64,000 bases of DNA, taken from the IMG/VR virus record IMGVR_UViG_3300019850_000189, positions 124,001-188,000 of that record; one strand, 5' to 3'. This DNA is from a virus. Shown piece by piece: positions 39,081 through 47,761 of the stretch. The notes below the pieces were generated by a model. That model was not told the DNA's origin, did not search any database, and worked only from the letters and a program-made list of their open reading frames with translations. How positions within the stretch are numbered: the stretch's first letter is position 1; every line of letters begins with the position of its first letter. A program made the position numbers and the translations under genes.

Positions 39081-39337
39081 CAAAAAAAAATGCCTATTTT
39101 ATATACACATCCAGGACGCCTGGAGGCCATTTAGCTTGGGCTGTTGGAAAAGGTGTTATTTTTAACCAAAGCGGAACAAAATTTATTATGCGCATTACTA
39201 AGATAATTGAATCTGTGCGTGTGAATTTTTTTGTAGATTATATTATTTACCCACGCTGGGATGAAGTTTTCGAAACTCTTTCAGAAACAAAATATGCACT
39301 ATTAAAAATGCTAGTAGAAGGAAAATGGAAAGATTGA
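39077..39337 (+). CDS. Tandem family member 1, hypothetical
   Basis: An 86-residue protein, the most diverged of three tandem relatives: GGHLAWAVGKGVIF aligns with the HxPAWAIWKV segment of the next two. Starts in the ligase stop codon (ATGA) and overlaps the following gene by 13 bases. Family unknown. Confidence 0.65.
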   Translation: MTKKNAYFIYTSRTPGGHLAWAVGKGVIFNQSGTKFIMRITKIIESVRVNFFVDYIIYPRWDEVFETLSETKYALLKMLVEGKWKD

Positions 39338-39594
39338 AACTTGGTGACATAAAATATGTTTTATATACAGGATGGGGCATACACCATACGCCGGCATGGG
39401 CTATATGGAAAGTTCGAATTATTGATTCAGTAGAAACAAGACGGCCTAAAGTGAAATTTTTAGAAAAAAAGTTAACTAAATATTTTACTCTTGAAAAAGA
39501 CATGGAATATAATACTAATCGCAGCGATCTACTCGATGATCTCTCTGAAGCCAAGGAGGAATTAGTTAAAAAAATAACAGAAAATCGATTATGA
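39325..39594 (+). CDS. Tandem family member 2, hypothetical
   Basis: An 89-residue protein with MERLKLGDIKYVLYTGWGIH, PAWAIWKVRI, FLEKKLTKYF and a final EELVKKITENRL, matching member 3 almost throughout. Beta-strand first half, helical second half. Unknown role. Confidence 0.7.
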   Translation: MERLKLGDIKYVLYTGWGIHHTPAWAIWKVRIIDSVETRRPKVKFLEKKLTKYFTLEKDMEYNTNRSDLLDDLSEAKEELVKKITENRL

Positions 39595-39611
39595 TGACTA
39601 ATAGAAGGAAA

Positions 39612-39893
39612 ATGGAAAGAATGAAACCGGGTGAAATAAAATATCTTATAAAAACTGGTTGGAGCATAGAACATAAACCAGCATGGGCCATATGGAAAGT
39701 AAAGGTCACCGGTGACATGAACAAAGTCCTTACTGGGCATGGCACTGTAAAATTGCTCGAGAAGAAAATATCAAAATTTTTTGCTTTTAAGAGAAATAGC
39801 GAATATCCCGCTAGGTCTAATGAGCTATTCGATGAATTCTTCGGAGCCAAGAGGGAGTTACTTAAAAGAATAACAGAAAATCGATTATGGTGA
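39612..39893 (+). CDS. Tandem family member 3, hypothetical
   Basis: A 93-residue close relative of member 2 (MERMKPGEIKYLIKTGWSIE, PAWAIWKVKV, ELLKRITENRLW). The ATG at 39612 is chosen because the same AGAAGGAAAATGGAAAG stretch precedes the matching methionine in both genes; ATG 39591 would add seven residues. Confidence 0.7.
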   Translation: MERMKPGEIKYLIKTGWSIEHKPAWAIWKVKVTGDMNKVLTGHGTVKLLEKKISKFFAFKRNSEYPARSNELFDEFFGAKRELLKRITENRLW

Positions 39894-40231
39894 CTAAAAA
39901 ATTCAGACTACCTAAGAAAATATGGTTGATATTTTTATTAGAAAAAAATATTGACATAGCTGGAGAAGGCCCTGCTTGGCATGATATGGAAGAAGTAGTC
40001 AAAAAAGTTGCTGGCCGACACGATCATGACTTTGATAGAATTGAAAGCTTCAAAAAGACAATGACAGATTATAAACCATTTCTTGAAGTTGGCAGCGAGC
40101 TCCGATTTGGTAAAGGCCATCCATGGCAATTCGGCACTATGATATGGAATTTATATACAGGCAATATAACTACTTTTTTTACACAAGACAAAGATGGCAT
40201 CATGGATCATATTTTTGTAAGTGGACATTAA
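39887..40231 (+). CDS. Hypothetical protein, 114 aa
   Basis: Not recognised. Aromatic and His-rich (GPAWHDMEEVVKKVAGRHDH, HPWQFGTMIWNLY). It may be a far relative of the preceding tandem family (PAW block) but the rest differs. Overlaps the previous gene by 7 bases. Confidence 0.6.
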   Translation: MVTKKFRLPKKIWLIFLLEKNIDIAGEGPAWHDMEEVVKKVAGRHDHDFDRIESFKKTMTDYKPFLEVGSELRFGKGHPWQFGTMIWNLYTGNITTFFTQDKDGIMDHIFVSGH

Positions 40232-40639
40232 ATGATAAAGCAGACAACAATAGAAACTATATTTAATATATTTGAAGGATATAAAGACCCATTCATGTGG
40301 CAATCCATTATATTTCAGATTATAGAGAAACTACCTCTTAAAAAAGAAAGCCCTGATATTGATGCGCTGCTTCATTTAGATAGCGATGAAGCAATTAACA
40401 GTTCTGATACAATTCGTTGGTTTAATAATCATAAGCAATCATATAATTTTTATCTACTATATGGACGGTTTACAAATTTACACGCATCGGGCCAAATTGA
40501 GCTCATGCCAGCATCAGTATTGGCGATTAAAAAAAATAAATATAAAGATATTAAAAAATACATAGAATGGTTTGGGCTAAAGTGTCGTCAGTTTCGACTT
40601 ATGGAAACATTACAAAAAATTCACGAGATATACAAATGA
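40232..40639 (+). CDS. Hypothetical protein, 135 aa
   Basis: Not recognised. Helix-rich, acidic in the middle (DALLHLDSDEAINSSD) and basic at the end. It starts directly at the previous stop and overlaps the next gene (ATGA). Confidence 0.6.
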   Translation: MIKQTTIETIFNIFEGYKDPFMWQSIIFQIIEKLPLKKESPDIDALLHLDSDEAINSSDTIRWFNNHKQSYNFYLLYGRFTNLHASGQIELMPASVLAIKKNKYKDIKKYIEWFGLKCRQFRLMETLQKIHEIYK

Positions 40640-41295
40640 ATTGGGAAGATTTTGTTAAAGAATTAAGCGCTAAACGTTATAAATCTGATTTACTAAAACA
40701 GTTTATGGATGAGTATAATGATGCCGTCATGGAGGCTGCAGCGGAGACCGATGAAAAAGTTATTAATAAAGCCCATGATATTATGTATAATACAATAAAA
40801 AATGCCCCAGTTCTAGTTGCATTGTCATTAGAGGAATGTTGGCCGGAAGGCGATCTTGGCATGTATGTAAATGACATATGGGGTCAATATGAAAAAATAG
40901 TCGAAAAAGTTTATAAATATAAAAAAAGAAATCCTCCGGAACAGCTCCGATTTCCATTCGTAGAACCGATTTCCAAGACTTATTATCATATACTGAATAA
41001 GGAATTAGACAATACCAAGACCCCTTTAATTTATCTCGGAATAGATCCATCAGATACAGAGTTGTCTTATAAAAAAATTGATAAAACATATAAACGGTTA
41101 GAAGAACTGAAACGTGATTGGACAAAAGCATCGGATGAAATAGAATATGAATCCGGAAAATGGTATGATGACATATGGAACATGACATCTAAGGAATGGA
41201 TCAGCATTTCCTTTAATGGCTTTAATGTTGATGCTAAATATTTAAAGGGTGAAGTTTTAAAATATATAATGGAACGAGGATCCAAATTGAAATGA
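40636..41295 (+). CDS. Hypothetical protein, 219 aa
   Basis: Not recognised. ATG 40636 overlaps the previous stop. All-helical composition with many Trp and acidic residues (EECWPEGDLGMYVNDIWGQY). It resembles in character, not in clear alignment, the 211-residue product at 41756. Confidence 0.6.
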   Translation: MNWEDFVKELSAKRYKSDLLKQFMDEYNDAVMEAAAETDEKVINKAHDIMYNTIKNAPVLVALSLEECWPEGDLGMYVNDIWGQYEKIVEKVYKYKKRNPPEQLRFPFVEPISKTYYHILNKELDNTKTPLIYLGIDPSDTELSYKKIDKTYKRLEELKRDWTKASDEIEYESGKWYDDIWNMTSKEWISISFNGFNVDAKYLKGEVLKYIMERGSKLK

Positions 41296-41366
41296 GAGGC
41301 GAATTTATTAAATATATTTTGACAAGATGTACTAAGATAGTAATGCGTAATGATAGAACTCGCTAA
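41292..41366 (+). CDS. Doubtful 24-codon peptide
   Basis: An ATGA overlap opens a basic 24-codon frame (MRGEFIKYILTRCTKIV). No ribosome site of its own. It is the only coding-like thing in the 128-base gap to 41424, which also holds no clear promoter. Confidence 0.2.
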   Translation: MRGEFIKYILTRCTKIVMRNDRTR

Positions 41367-41423
41367 ATTTATACAGACTGTCAGGAGCTAATACAGAAAT
41401 AAACCCAGAATAGGAGCGCTAAA

Positions 41424-41759
41424 ATGTTATTCATAGAGGCGTATAGACAATCTCTAATACCATTCAAAGAGGCCTATCGTATGATATATAAGCTTCCTAA
41501 CGCTCCAAAGATGCCACTAGATAGCTCCAAAGAGGCTATCAGGCAATTTATTGAAAAATATCAAAATGAAGGATATAAGATATTTATAATAAGTGATTAT
41601 GGAGTCTCATTACGGCCGGATTCTTTATTAATGGCAATGGGAGAAAAAGCTTTTTTCAAACTTCGGAAAAAGGTCAATAAATACGACCTTAGAATGATAG
41701 AAGTAAGCGATGTTAAAGATGCCATCGAATGGACATATGATATAGGACTTAGACCATGA
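41424..41759 (+). CDS. Hypothetical protein, 111 aa
   Basis: Not recognised. Helical, with a possible Rossmann-like strand (YKIFIISDYGVSL). AGGAGCG site eight bases upstream. Overlaps the next gene by 4 bases. Confidence 0.6.
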   Translation: MLFIEAYRQSLIPFKEAYRMIYKLPNAPKMPLDSSKEAIRQFIEKYQNEGYKIFIISDYGVSLRPDSLLMAMGEKAFFKLRKKVNKYDLRMIEVSDVKDAIEWTYDIGLRP

Positions 41760-42391
41760 TGACACTAGAAAATTTTTGTTATGGTCTCTTAAAATCCGAC
41801 GAGCATAGATTACCAGCGTGGCTTTCTGATCTAGCAGCCAGTTTATATGATGTTATAATTGATAGTTTAATTAATGCCATTTATGAAGTAAGTCCGGTAA
41901 TAAGTTATTTATATGATGAAAAAAAACAAGGCAATACCATTCAATCGCACATTGATGCCGCATGGAAATCTTTTGATGAATTAAAAACCGTTATGACTGA
42001 AATGGTCAAAACAAGTGAAGGCGAATATGTTGACGTGGATGATATCGATAAAAAAGCAGAAGAAGAAGAATGGTCAGAAAAAGAGAAAAATGATTACTGG
42101 GCGGATGAAATTCAGATGCAAATAGATATGTATACTGAGGATGTAAAGATGGAGTATGGCAAAGATTTCTGGGAATATTATGGTAAGGATAGAAGCCTGG
42201 AATGGCGGTATGAATATGAAGTATCTCACATTCTTCGGCGCAAGGAAGAAGAGCTCGGGGAAGCTTTAGATTTAAATGAAGATTCATTCCATGACTTTCT
42301 TTTAGACAGTTTTGAATATAATGATGAATTAAATTTAGATAAGCCACTTAAATTTCAAATTATTGCACGTACATTCGAGATAGAAAAATGA
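41756..42391 (+). CDS. Hypothetical acidic helical protein, 211 aa
   Basis: Not recognised. Very acidic centre (DVDDIDKKAEEEEWSEKEKN), many Trp/Tyr, all-helical. Starts in the stop of the previous gene and overlaps the next by 4 bases. Could be a scaffold-like or inhibitor protein; nothing specific is seen. Confidence 0.6.
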   Translation: MMTLENFCYGLLKSDEHRLPAWLSDLAASLYDVIIDSLINAIYEVSPVISYLYDEKKQGNTIQSHIDAAWKSFDELKTVMTEMVKTSEGEYVDVDDIDKKAEEEEWSEKEKNDYWADEIQMQIDMYTEDVKMEYGKDFWEYYGKDRSLEWRYEYEVSHILRRKEEELGEALDLNEDSFHDFLLDSFEYNDELNLDKPLKFQIIARTFEIEK

Positions 42392-43185
42392 ATATAGTTG
42401 AATCCATAAGTGAAAAATTTAGAAATGCCAATGCGGCACAGGTGATAGCTAACTATCCAGTTGCCTTTATGAGATTGTTGGTTAAAGAAATAGAGAAACG
42501 CGTTGGCCGTGTTAAAAATAAATCCAAGGCAAGTAAAGTCGGTAGCATGGTGCTTAGTGAGCCTATCCTGTTCAGGAATGACAGAGGCAAAATCACTACT
42601 AATTTGCTAAGAAAGAGAGTGGATATAAGAGTCAGCCCCAGACAAGCATCTGGTTCTACCTCGTTTGCCACGGAAGTGGCATTAGAAATGGAAGGCATGA
42701 AATTATTAGTTTATCCGACTAGAGAAGCAATCGATATAACAAAGAAAAATGTTGAAGACGTAATAGATAATATTATTAATGTTTTGATCACAATAGTAAA
42801 GAACGGAAGGCTGCCGAATATTGATAAACAGCATTTTGAGACTATCGGAAAAATATTATCAAAACACAATTTAATATTGAAAGTTAACAAGGTAGGGAGC
42901 AAACCAACCGATCGTTATTATGAAATTCATTCGGTAGGTGGTCATTCATTGACTCCGTCAGAACAGGCTCAAGTCTGGATAGTTATGCCAAAGCTTATTC
43001 ATTGGATGAATAATCAGAATTTGGCTTTTGATAGTTGGGGATTCTCAATGGACAGCGATTATTTCTTTTTGCGTGTCTTCATAGAGCATATGCCTCATAA
43101 GATAAATAGGCAAAAGTATGCAAAAATGGCGGCCGGTAAGGAAAATATAATTAAGGATATAATAGGGACGAAAAATAATGGATAA
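42388..43185 (+). CDS. Hypothetical protein, 265 aa
   Basis: Not recognised. Helical start, then a beta-rich centre (KRVDIRVSPRQASGSTSFAT, EVALEMEGMKLLVYPTREA) and an aromatic C-terminal part (WGFSMDSDYFFLRVF). The composition suggests a virion or assembly protein, without proof. Overlaps the membrane protein gene by 8 bases. Confidence 0.6.
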   Translation: MNIVESISEKFRNANAAQVIANYPVAFMRLLVKEIEKRVGRVKNKSKASKVGSMVLSEPILFRNDRGKITTNLLRKRVDIRVSPRQASGSTSFATEVALEMEGMKLLVYPTREAIDITKKNVEDVIDNIINVLITIVKNGRLPNIDKQHFETIGKILSKHNLILKVNKVGSKPTDRYYEIHSVGGHSLTPSEQAQVWIVMPKLIHWMNNQNLAFDSWGFSMDSDYFFLRVFIEHMPHKINRQKYAKMAAGKENIIKDIIGTKNNG

Positions 43186-43492
43186 TACTTCTGTAAAAAA
43201 AATAGTGGCAGCTACTCTAAAAGAAAATCAACTGCAAAAAATATCTCAAGAAAAGCGAATGCGATCGCGAAAATGGATATCATGGTTGGTATGGCTTATT
43301 CTAACAGCGGTAAGTTTATATCTTGTTAAAAGTGGCACCACTAATTTAGATATTAATCTTGTGATTAAAATGTTTGGCATAGTTACTATTATTTATATTT
43401 TGGGAAATGTATTTGAGAAATTCATTATGTTATTCGCCAGTAAACTTGCCGAAATAATATCAAAGAAAATTGAAGGTTTTATAAACTCATAA
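43178..43492 (+). CDS. Small membrane protein, two segments
   Basis: The protein is 104 residues. A basic N-terminal helix precedes spans at about 33-50 (WLVWLILTAVSLYLV) and 60-80 (KMFGIVTIIYILGNVFEKFI), and an amphipathic tail ends it. Holin-like layout, unproven. Last gene before a CATATATA motif. Confidence 0.65.
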   Translation: MDNTSVKKIVAATLKENQLQKISQEKRMRSRKWISWLVWLILTAVSLYLVKSGTTNLDINLVIKMFGIVTIIYILGNVFEKFIMLFASKLAEIISKKIEGFINS

Positions 43493-43500
43493 CATATATA
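43493..43500 (+). promoter_or_regulatory. CATATATA motif upstream of repeat-protein cassette
   Basis: AACATATATAGG directly after the previous stop and 8 bases before ATG 43509; candidate late promoter for the repeat proteins and radical SAM genes. Confidence 0.45.
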
Positions 43501-43508
43501 GGTGTGAA

Positions 43509-43955
43509 ATGGGATATATATGGACAAATATAACTGCCGGCGCGACTAGGATAAAAGGCCAACATTTGCAAGAAGTTGTAGATAATGTTAAGAACGCGGA
43601 AACGCAACTTGAACTAACCGCGCCAGAAAAGCACACCTGGTCTGCCGGTATGGATTCATTCAATAAGATTCCTATATTACATGATGAGTGGCAGGAGCTT
43701 AGAGATGCTACCGATAATTTAGATGATAAAAATTATTGTAGAACTCATGATGTCACACATTATGTTGGCTACGATGCCGATCTGCATAGTACATATTGTC
43801 CAACGCATTATCCAGATTATTGTAATGACCTGCATATAGGTCATCACGGCTCGCATTTAATATATTATTTTAGTGGCTATAATTATGATTACCATGGAAC
43901 ACACAAAACTGCATACTACACTAGCAAGGATTCTGTAGTACATCATGGTCACTAA
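43509..43955 (+). CDS. Octapeptide-repeat protein 1 (fibre-like, His/Tyr/Cys-rich)
   Basis: The protein is 148 residues. The N-terminus (YIWTNITAGATRIKGQHLQE) has the W-T-x-I-x-x-G start common in phage fibre or appendage proteins. From about residue 75 it runs in eight-residue units with pattern [HL]-[YH]-x-x-[YH]-x-x-x: HYVGYDAD, LHSTYCPT, HYPDYCND, LHIGHHGS. His, Tyr, Asp and Cys dominate, so metal binding or side-chain modification is possible. It is followed by a relative and two radical SAM genes, which could modify these repeats. Fibre role and modification are both inference. Confidence 0.7.
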   Translation: MGYIWTNITAGATRIKGQHLQEVVDNVKNAETQLELTAPEKHTWSAGMDSFNKIPILHDEWQELRDATDNLDDKNYCRTHDVTHYVGYDADLHSTYCPTHYPDYCNDLHIGHHGSHLIYYFSGYNYDYHGTHKTAYYTSKDSVVHHGH

Positions 43956-43984
43956 ACTATTGTGTGAAGCAGAAGAGGGAATAA

Positions 43985-44299
43985 ATGGCATTTTCTTGGG
44001 TGGAAGATATAAGTAGCGGCGCTTTAATCACTAAAGCGGCTATAGATGAGATCAGGAGTAATGTTGATTCTGTTGTTGATAACTTATCATCATGTTTTAC
44101 GCATTACGCTACTTATGATGTTGATTTACATTCCGGGCATGATGGTGCACTATACACTACCTACCAAAATAATTTGTATACGGGCCTTGATAACGCTTTG
44201 TATTCGTATTGCAACGCAAATTACCCAGGCTATCATAATGGTTTAGATTCAACATATAAAGCTTCACATTATACCTCGTTTTATGCCGATCATTTGTAA
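43985..44299 (+). CDS. Octapeptide-repeat protein 2 (fibre-like)
   Basis: The 104-residue partner of the previous protein. The N-terminus (FSWVEDISSGALITKAAIDE) aligns with its relative, and residues about 40-104 are octads HYATYDVD, LHSGHDGA, LYTTYQNN, LYTGLDNA, LYSYCNAN, then LDSTYKAS and HYTSFYAD. Only two cysteines, many tyrosines. GAGGGAATAA supplies the ribosome site. It lies 38 bases before the first radical SAM gene. Confidence 0.7.
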   Translation: MAFSWVEDISSGALITKAAIDEIRSNVDSVVDNLSSCFTHYATYDVDLHSGHDGALYTTYQNNLYTGLDNALYSYCNANYPGYHNGLDSTYKASHYTSFYADHL

Positions 44300-44337
44300 T
44301 TGAATATAATGGAGGATTTTTGTACCAATAACTAACA

Positions 44338-45678
44338 ATGAATACTAAAACACTCACTTTGTATGTATCTGACATTTGTAATTTAAAGTGCAAATATTGT
44401 TTGTGGCCTAAATTCCCACAAATAATGCAACGTGAAAATAAAGACGTCAGATCTTGGATTAGCAGCGGCCGCATGGCTAATGCCATACAACAGTTCTCAT
44501 CTAAAAAAAGCTTAGAATTTTTAAGTTTATGGGGCGGCGAACCGACACTAAATTTTGATTTGCTTGCTCCAGAACTCGCTAAAATTGCCGACAAATATCC
44601 AAATTTATCTGCAATTAGTTTTTCTACAAACTTGAGTACCACTCTCATAGTAAATTACATTATCGATTTTATAACACACATCAATATTATACGCCCTATT
44701 AAATTCGACATACAGATATCAATAGATGGCCCTAGTTTTATAAATGATATAAATCGACGCGGAGCTTCTGCCGCGAAAATTGTTGATAACATAAAATATT
44801 TTACTAATAAACTCATAGATAAAAATCTGATTGATAATGTAACATTACATACTAAGTCAACTCTTACTATTGATAATATTGTTACACTTCTCAAATATGA
44901 CGACAAATTTTTCGAGTTTTTCGAGTTTTTCGATCGAGAAAGCGCAAAATGTGGCAAAGTATTTTACACGATGCCTTCATATGTTTTTCCTGGGCAATAT
45001 ACGCAGAGGCAAGGTGAGATATACGCATTATTCTTATACAAACTTCTTAACTTTGATCTAAATTTGAAATATATAACTTCTCCTATAGAAGATGATTTTG
45101 TTGTTCGCGCGAAAATGTTGCTGCAAGCATTTGATCGCATAAGACATCGCAGATTTATGGGCGAGTTTTATTCTCAAGCACATTGTTCTGCTGGTCGCGA
45201 GGGTTTTGCCATAGACAAAGATGATCAATTGCATATATGTCATGGCACATTCTTCACTAATGAAGATGTTTTACAACAAACAAGTTATAACAAAAATTTC
45301 TTCGAAGAAGAAGTTGGTTTTTCTCATGATAAGTTTAATAGTTTTGTCAGGGATGTCGGAGTGATTGATGGTAATAATGATTTAAAGCGGTTAAGATTCC
45401 AATATTGTAACAGAGCGATACATGATAATTTCGCTTTCATATTGTCCTATAACGAAGCCATGGCTCGTGAGCTGGTCCTTAGCGGCCAATTATCTAAGAC
45501 ATATATAAACGATGATATAAGAAGTTTACTCTGTGTTTTTGCAGCTTTTAAGAATGGATGTTTAACAGATAATTTATGGCAGAATGGAAATATGGCCATA
45601 TCCAATTCGTCAATATTAAAACTTCTTGGCAATGGCGCTTTCGAATTAATAATGAATTATTTAAAGGATATGCAGTGA
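44338..45678 (+). CDS. Radical SAM enzyme A (SPASM/anSME-like)
   Basis: The protein is 446 residues. CNLKCKYC puts cluster ligands at C14, C18 and C21; GGEPT at 66-70 binds the SAM amine, and IQISIDGPSFIND fits the later barrel strand. Near residues 290-310 HCSAGREGFAI and HICHG give extra cysteines as in peptide-modifying SPASM/twitch enzymes, and another C lies in FQYCNRAIHD. The overall layout is that of radical SAM enzymes that modify ribosomal peptides or proteins. The octad-repeat proteins just upstream are the nearest candidate substrates. No ribosome site is clear; GGAGG at 44310 is 22 bases away. Confidence 0.85.
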   Translation: MNTKTLTLYVSDICNLKCKYCLWPKFPQIMQRENKDVRSWISSGRMANAIQQFSSKKSLEFLSLWGGEPTLNFDLLAPELAKIADKYPNLSAISFSTNLSTTLIVNYIIDFITHINIIRPIKFDIQISIDGPSFINDINRRGASAAKIVDNIKYFTNKLIDKNLIDNVTLHTKSTLTIDNIVTLLKYDDKFFEFFEFFDRESAKCGKVFYTMPSYVFPGQYTQRQGEIYALFLYKLLNFDLNLKYITSPIEDDFVVRAKMLLQAFDRIRHRRFMGEFYSQAHCSAGREGFAIDKDDQLHICHGTFFTNEDVLQQTSYNKNFFEEEVGFSHDKFNSFVRDVGVIDGNNDLKRLRFQYCNRAIHDNFAFILSYNEAMARELVLSGQLSKTYINDDIRSLLCVFAAFKNGCLTDNLWQNGNMAISNSSILKLLGNGAFELIMNYLKDMQ

Positions 45679-47027
45679 CGTTTAAAGCAGAAGAAAAACA
45701 ACTTTATTTGGACTTTATCGAAAGATATTACTTTGTTCACTGGAGAATGGATCCGCCATACAAATCAGAATATAATACTTCCGTGGAATTATTCTTAACT
45801 CCTGACTGCGATTTGCAGTGCAAATATTGTTACCTCAATAAATTTGGAGATAAACTATATAGTAAAAATATTCGCGATTTGAAACAAGTGGTTGAAAATA
45901 CTCAATTATTATTTGATTATTTCACCAATAATAAACTTTTTCCCAATACAATAGAAATTTTCGCCGGCACCATTCCAATCTCCGCATATGAAGAAATTTT
46001 TGATATAATATATAAGTATGTGAATAGCGCACCAATGCAAAAAGAATTCAATATTATTATTCCAACGAATGCTCTATTTGTGCGTGATGAACGCAAAATA
46101 AAAATGCTTATTGATTGGACAAAAAAATTTTCAAATATCAATTCTACAATGCACATTTCATATTCATTCGATGGCAAATATGCAGATCCATTATCCAGAC
46201 CGGCAAAAAATAAATATTTCAAATATGATGATGAGTTTTATGAGCGAATAAAAGATTTTGCTAGAATAGTGCGGCCTGGTTTTCATCCAATGATATCTCC
46301 GGAAAACATTCATGTATGGCCCCAGAATTTTGATTGGTTTCTAAAATATATAGGTGATACCTACAACTGTGATGAAAAAGAAGCATTAAATAGCTTATAT
46401 CTGCTCGAAGTAAGAAATCCAAATTGGCAGGAAAAAGAATTATTACATTTGGCCGACTTTAATTATTATATGACAAAAAGAATTTTTGATATATATGATG
46501 GCAGTCCATCACAATTTGTTAATAAATTTCTCAGAACCACGGCCCTTAATTGGTATACAAATTTTGTTGGTACGATAGGTAGAGGCATTGGTTGTTCTAT
46601 TCAATCCGGGATGTATATCAGGATGGGAGATCTGAGTATTGTACCATGCCACAGAACATCATGGCCGGATTACGAGAGTGGCCGATTTACCGTAGAAAAT
46701 AATCAAATAGTCGGATTGGAGCCTGTAAACCCATGGACTCATCTGGCTATAGCCTCATTCAAAGCCGAAAATGGATTTGTTTGTTCCCACTGTCCTATAA
46801 ATTCACTTTGCAGTTTTTATTGTCTGGGCGCAAATTTAGAATTTAACAGAAATTTATTTGTTCCGATACCGAGTGTATGTAGAATGGAGTATTACAAAAT
46901 TAAAAGTGTAATCAATAGCTTTAAGCTTTTGGGAATATGGCCGGCATATTATAGATATTTAGAATCCAAAGATACAGGTATGCCCAGTTTGTCTAAGCTG
47001 AGACAAGCCGAAGCACTAATCATTTAG
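45675..47027 (+). CDS. Radical SAM enzyme B with SPASM-like C-terminus
   Basis: The protein is 450 residues from a GTG overlapping the previous stop (GTGA), with AAAGGA upstream. Residues C45, C49 and C52 (CDLQCKYCY) bind the cluster. The GGEPT block is altered to EIFAGTIP, which is odd. The C-terminal SPASM-like set is clear: C307, C325 (VPCHR), then C370, C373, C379, C383 (CSHCPINSLCSFYCLG) and C402. It should carry auxiliary iron-sulphur clusters, as in sactipeptide- or quinohemoprotein-type maturases. Co-translated with enzyme A, so the two probably act on one substrate. Confidence 0.85.
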   Translation: MTFKAEEKQLYLDFIERYYFVHWRMDPPYKSEYNTSVELFLTPDCDLQCKYCYLNKFGDKLYSKNIRDLKQVVENTQLLFDYFTNNKLFPNTIEIFAGTIPISAYEEIFDIIYKYVNSAPMQKEFNIIIPTNALFVRDERKIKMLIDWTKKFSNINSTMHISYSFDGKYADPLSRPAKNKYFKYDDEFYERIKDFARIVRPGFHPMISPENIHVWPQNFDWFLKYIGDTYNCDEKEALNSLYLLEVRNPNWQEKELLHLADFNYYMTKRIFDIYDGSPSQFVNKFLRTTALNWYTNFVGTIGRGIGCSIQSGMYIRMGDLSIVPCHRTSWPDYESGRFTVENNQIVGLEPVNPWTHLAIASFKAENGFVCSHCPINSLCSFYCLGANLEFNRNLFVPIPSVCRMEYYKIKSVINSFKLLGIWPAYYRYLESKDTGMPSLSKLRQAEALII

Positions 47028-47038
47028 AGGGGTATAAA

Positions 47039-47620
47039 ATGACCTATGAAGAAGTAAAACAAGTTTTAAAAGGTAATATTTCAAAATATGTAAATTCTTT
47101 ATTTCCAGATCTATCTATCAATTTTAAGGCTTTGATTGATTATTATATGAATGATCTCGAAAAGCTCATGGATGATAAGAAAGTTGATGATATTACAGAA
47201 CAACTCACAAATGATACTATCACTGTGGCATCTAGAATACGCCATGTACTGATCATGGAAAATATCAGTAAAGCAGAAATGGACTTTATCACATCTCTCA
47301 ACTATTTAATATGGAATTGGGCCAAAGCCACCAATACAGAGCAAGCTTTAGCGATTTGTGCACAGAATGACATTCTGGTAGAAACACAATTCGACCTGAA
47401 ACGCAACATAACTATTATGCGTCAGTTGGTAGTTGAGGCCGAAAGGATTCTCGCATTTAAACCCAAAGATATGGTTTTTTCAGGCATGTATTTGGAAAAA
47501 ATAGATAAATATTTTGAATTTATGAAGAAAAACAAATTAGATACATATGGCTCATTGAATCCGGATGCATTAAAACAATTTGAAAAGGAAAAAAATAATG
47601 AAAATGATTCTAAAAAATAA
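47039..47620 (+). CDS. Helical hypothetical protein downstream of radical SAM pair
   Basis: The protein is 193 residues and not recognised. It is all-helical with a Lys/Asn tail. GAGGGG site. It may be a partner or chaperone of the maturases, by position only. Its 3' end overlaps the small gene at 47598 by 23 bases. Confidence 0.65.
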   Translation: MTYEEVKQVLKGNISKYVNSLFPDLSINFKALIDYYMNDLEKLMDDKKVDDITEQLTNDTITVASRIRHVLIMENISKAEMDFITSLNYLIWNWAKATNTEQALAICAQNDILVETQFDLKRNITIMRQLVVEAERILAFKPKDMVFSGMYLEKIDKYFEFMKKNKLDTYGSLNPDALKQFEKEKNNENDSKK

Positions 47621-47759
47621 AAATGGTGAATCTTTTGAACTGGCAATTCCAGATCAAGAATTAATATCCGCTTCTCAATATCTAGATACTAGCTTGAAGG
47701 CAAATGTCGCAAGAATATCGATAGTGTTGGATACACTAAGTCTGTTGCGTAATCCCTAA
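47598..47759 (+). CDS. Small protein, 53 aa
   Basis: MKMILKNKNGESFELAIPDQ then a helical second half. AAGGA lies nine bases before the ATG. It ends 2 bases before the glycosyltransferase gene. It has no cysteine, so it is not an obvious radical SAM substrate. Confidence 0.6.
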   Translation: MKMILKNKNGESFELAIPDQELISASQYLDTSLKANVARISIVLDTLSLLRNP

Positions 47760-47761
47760 AA

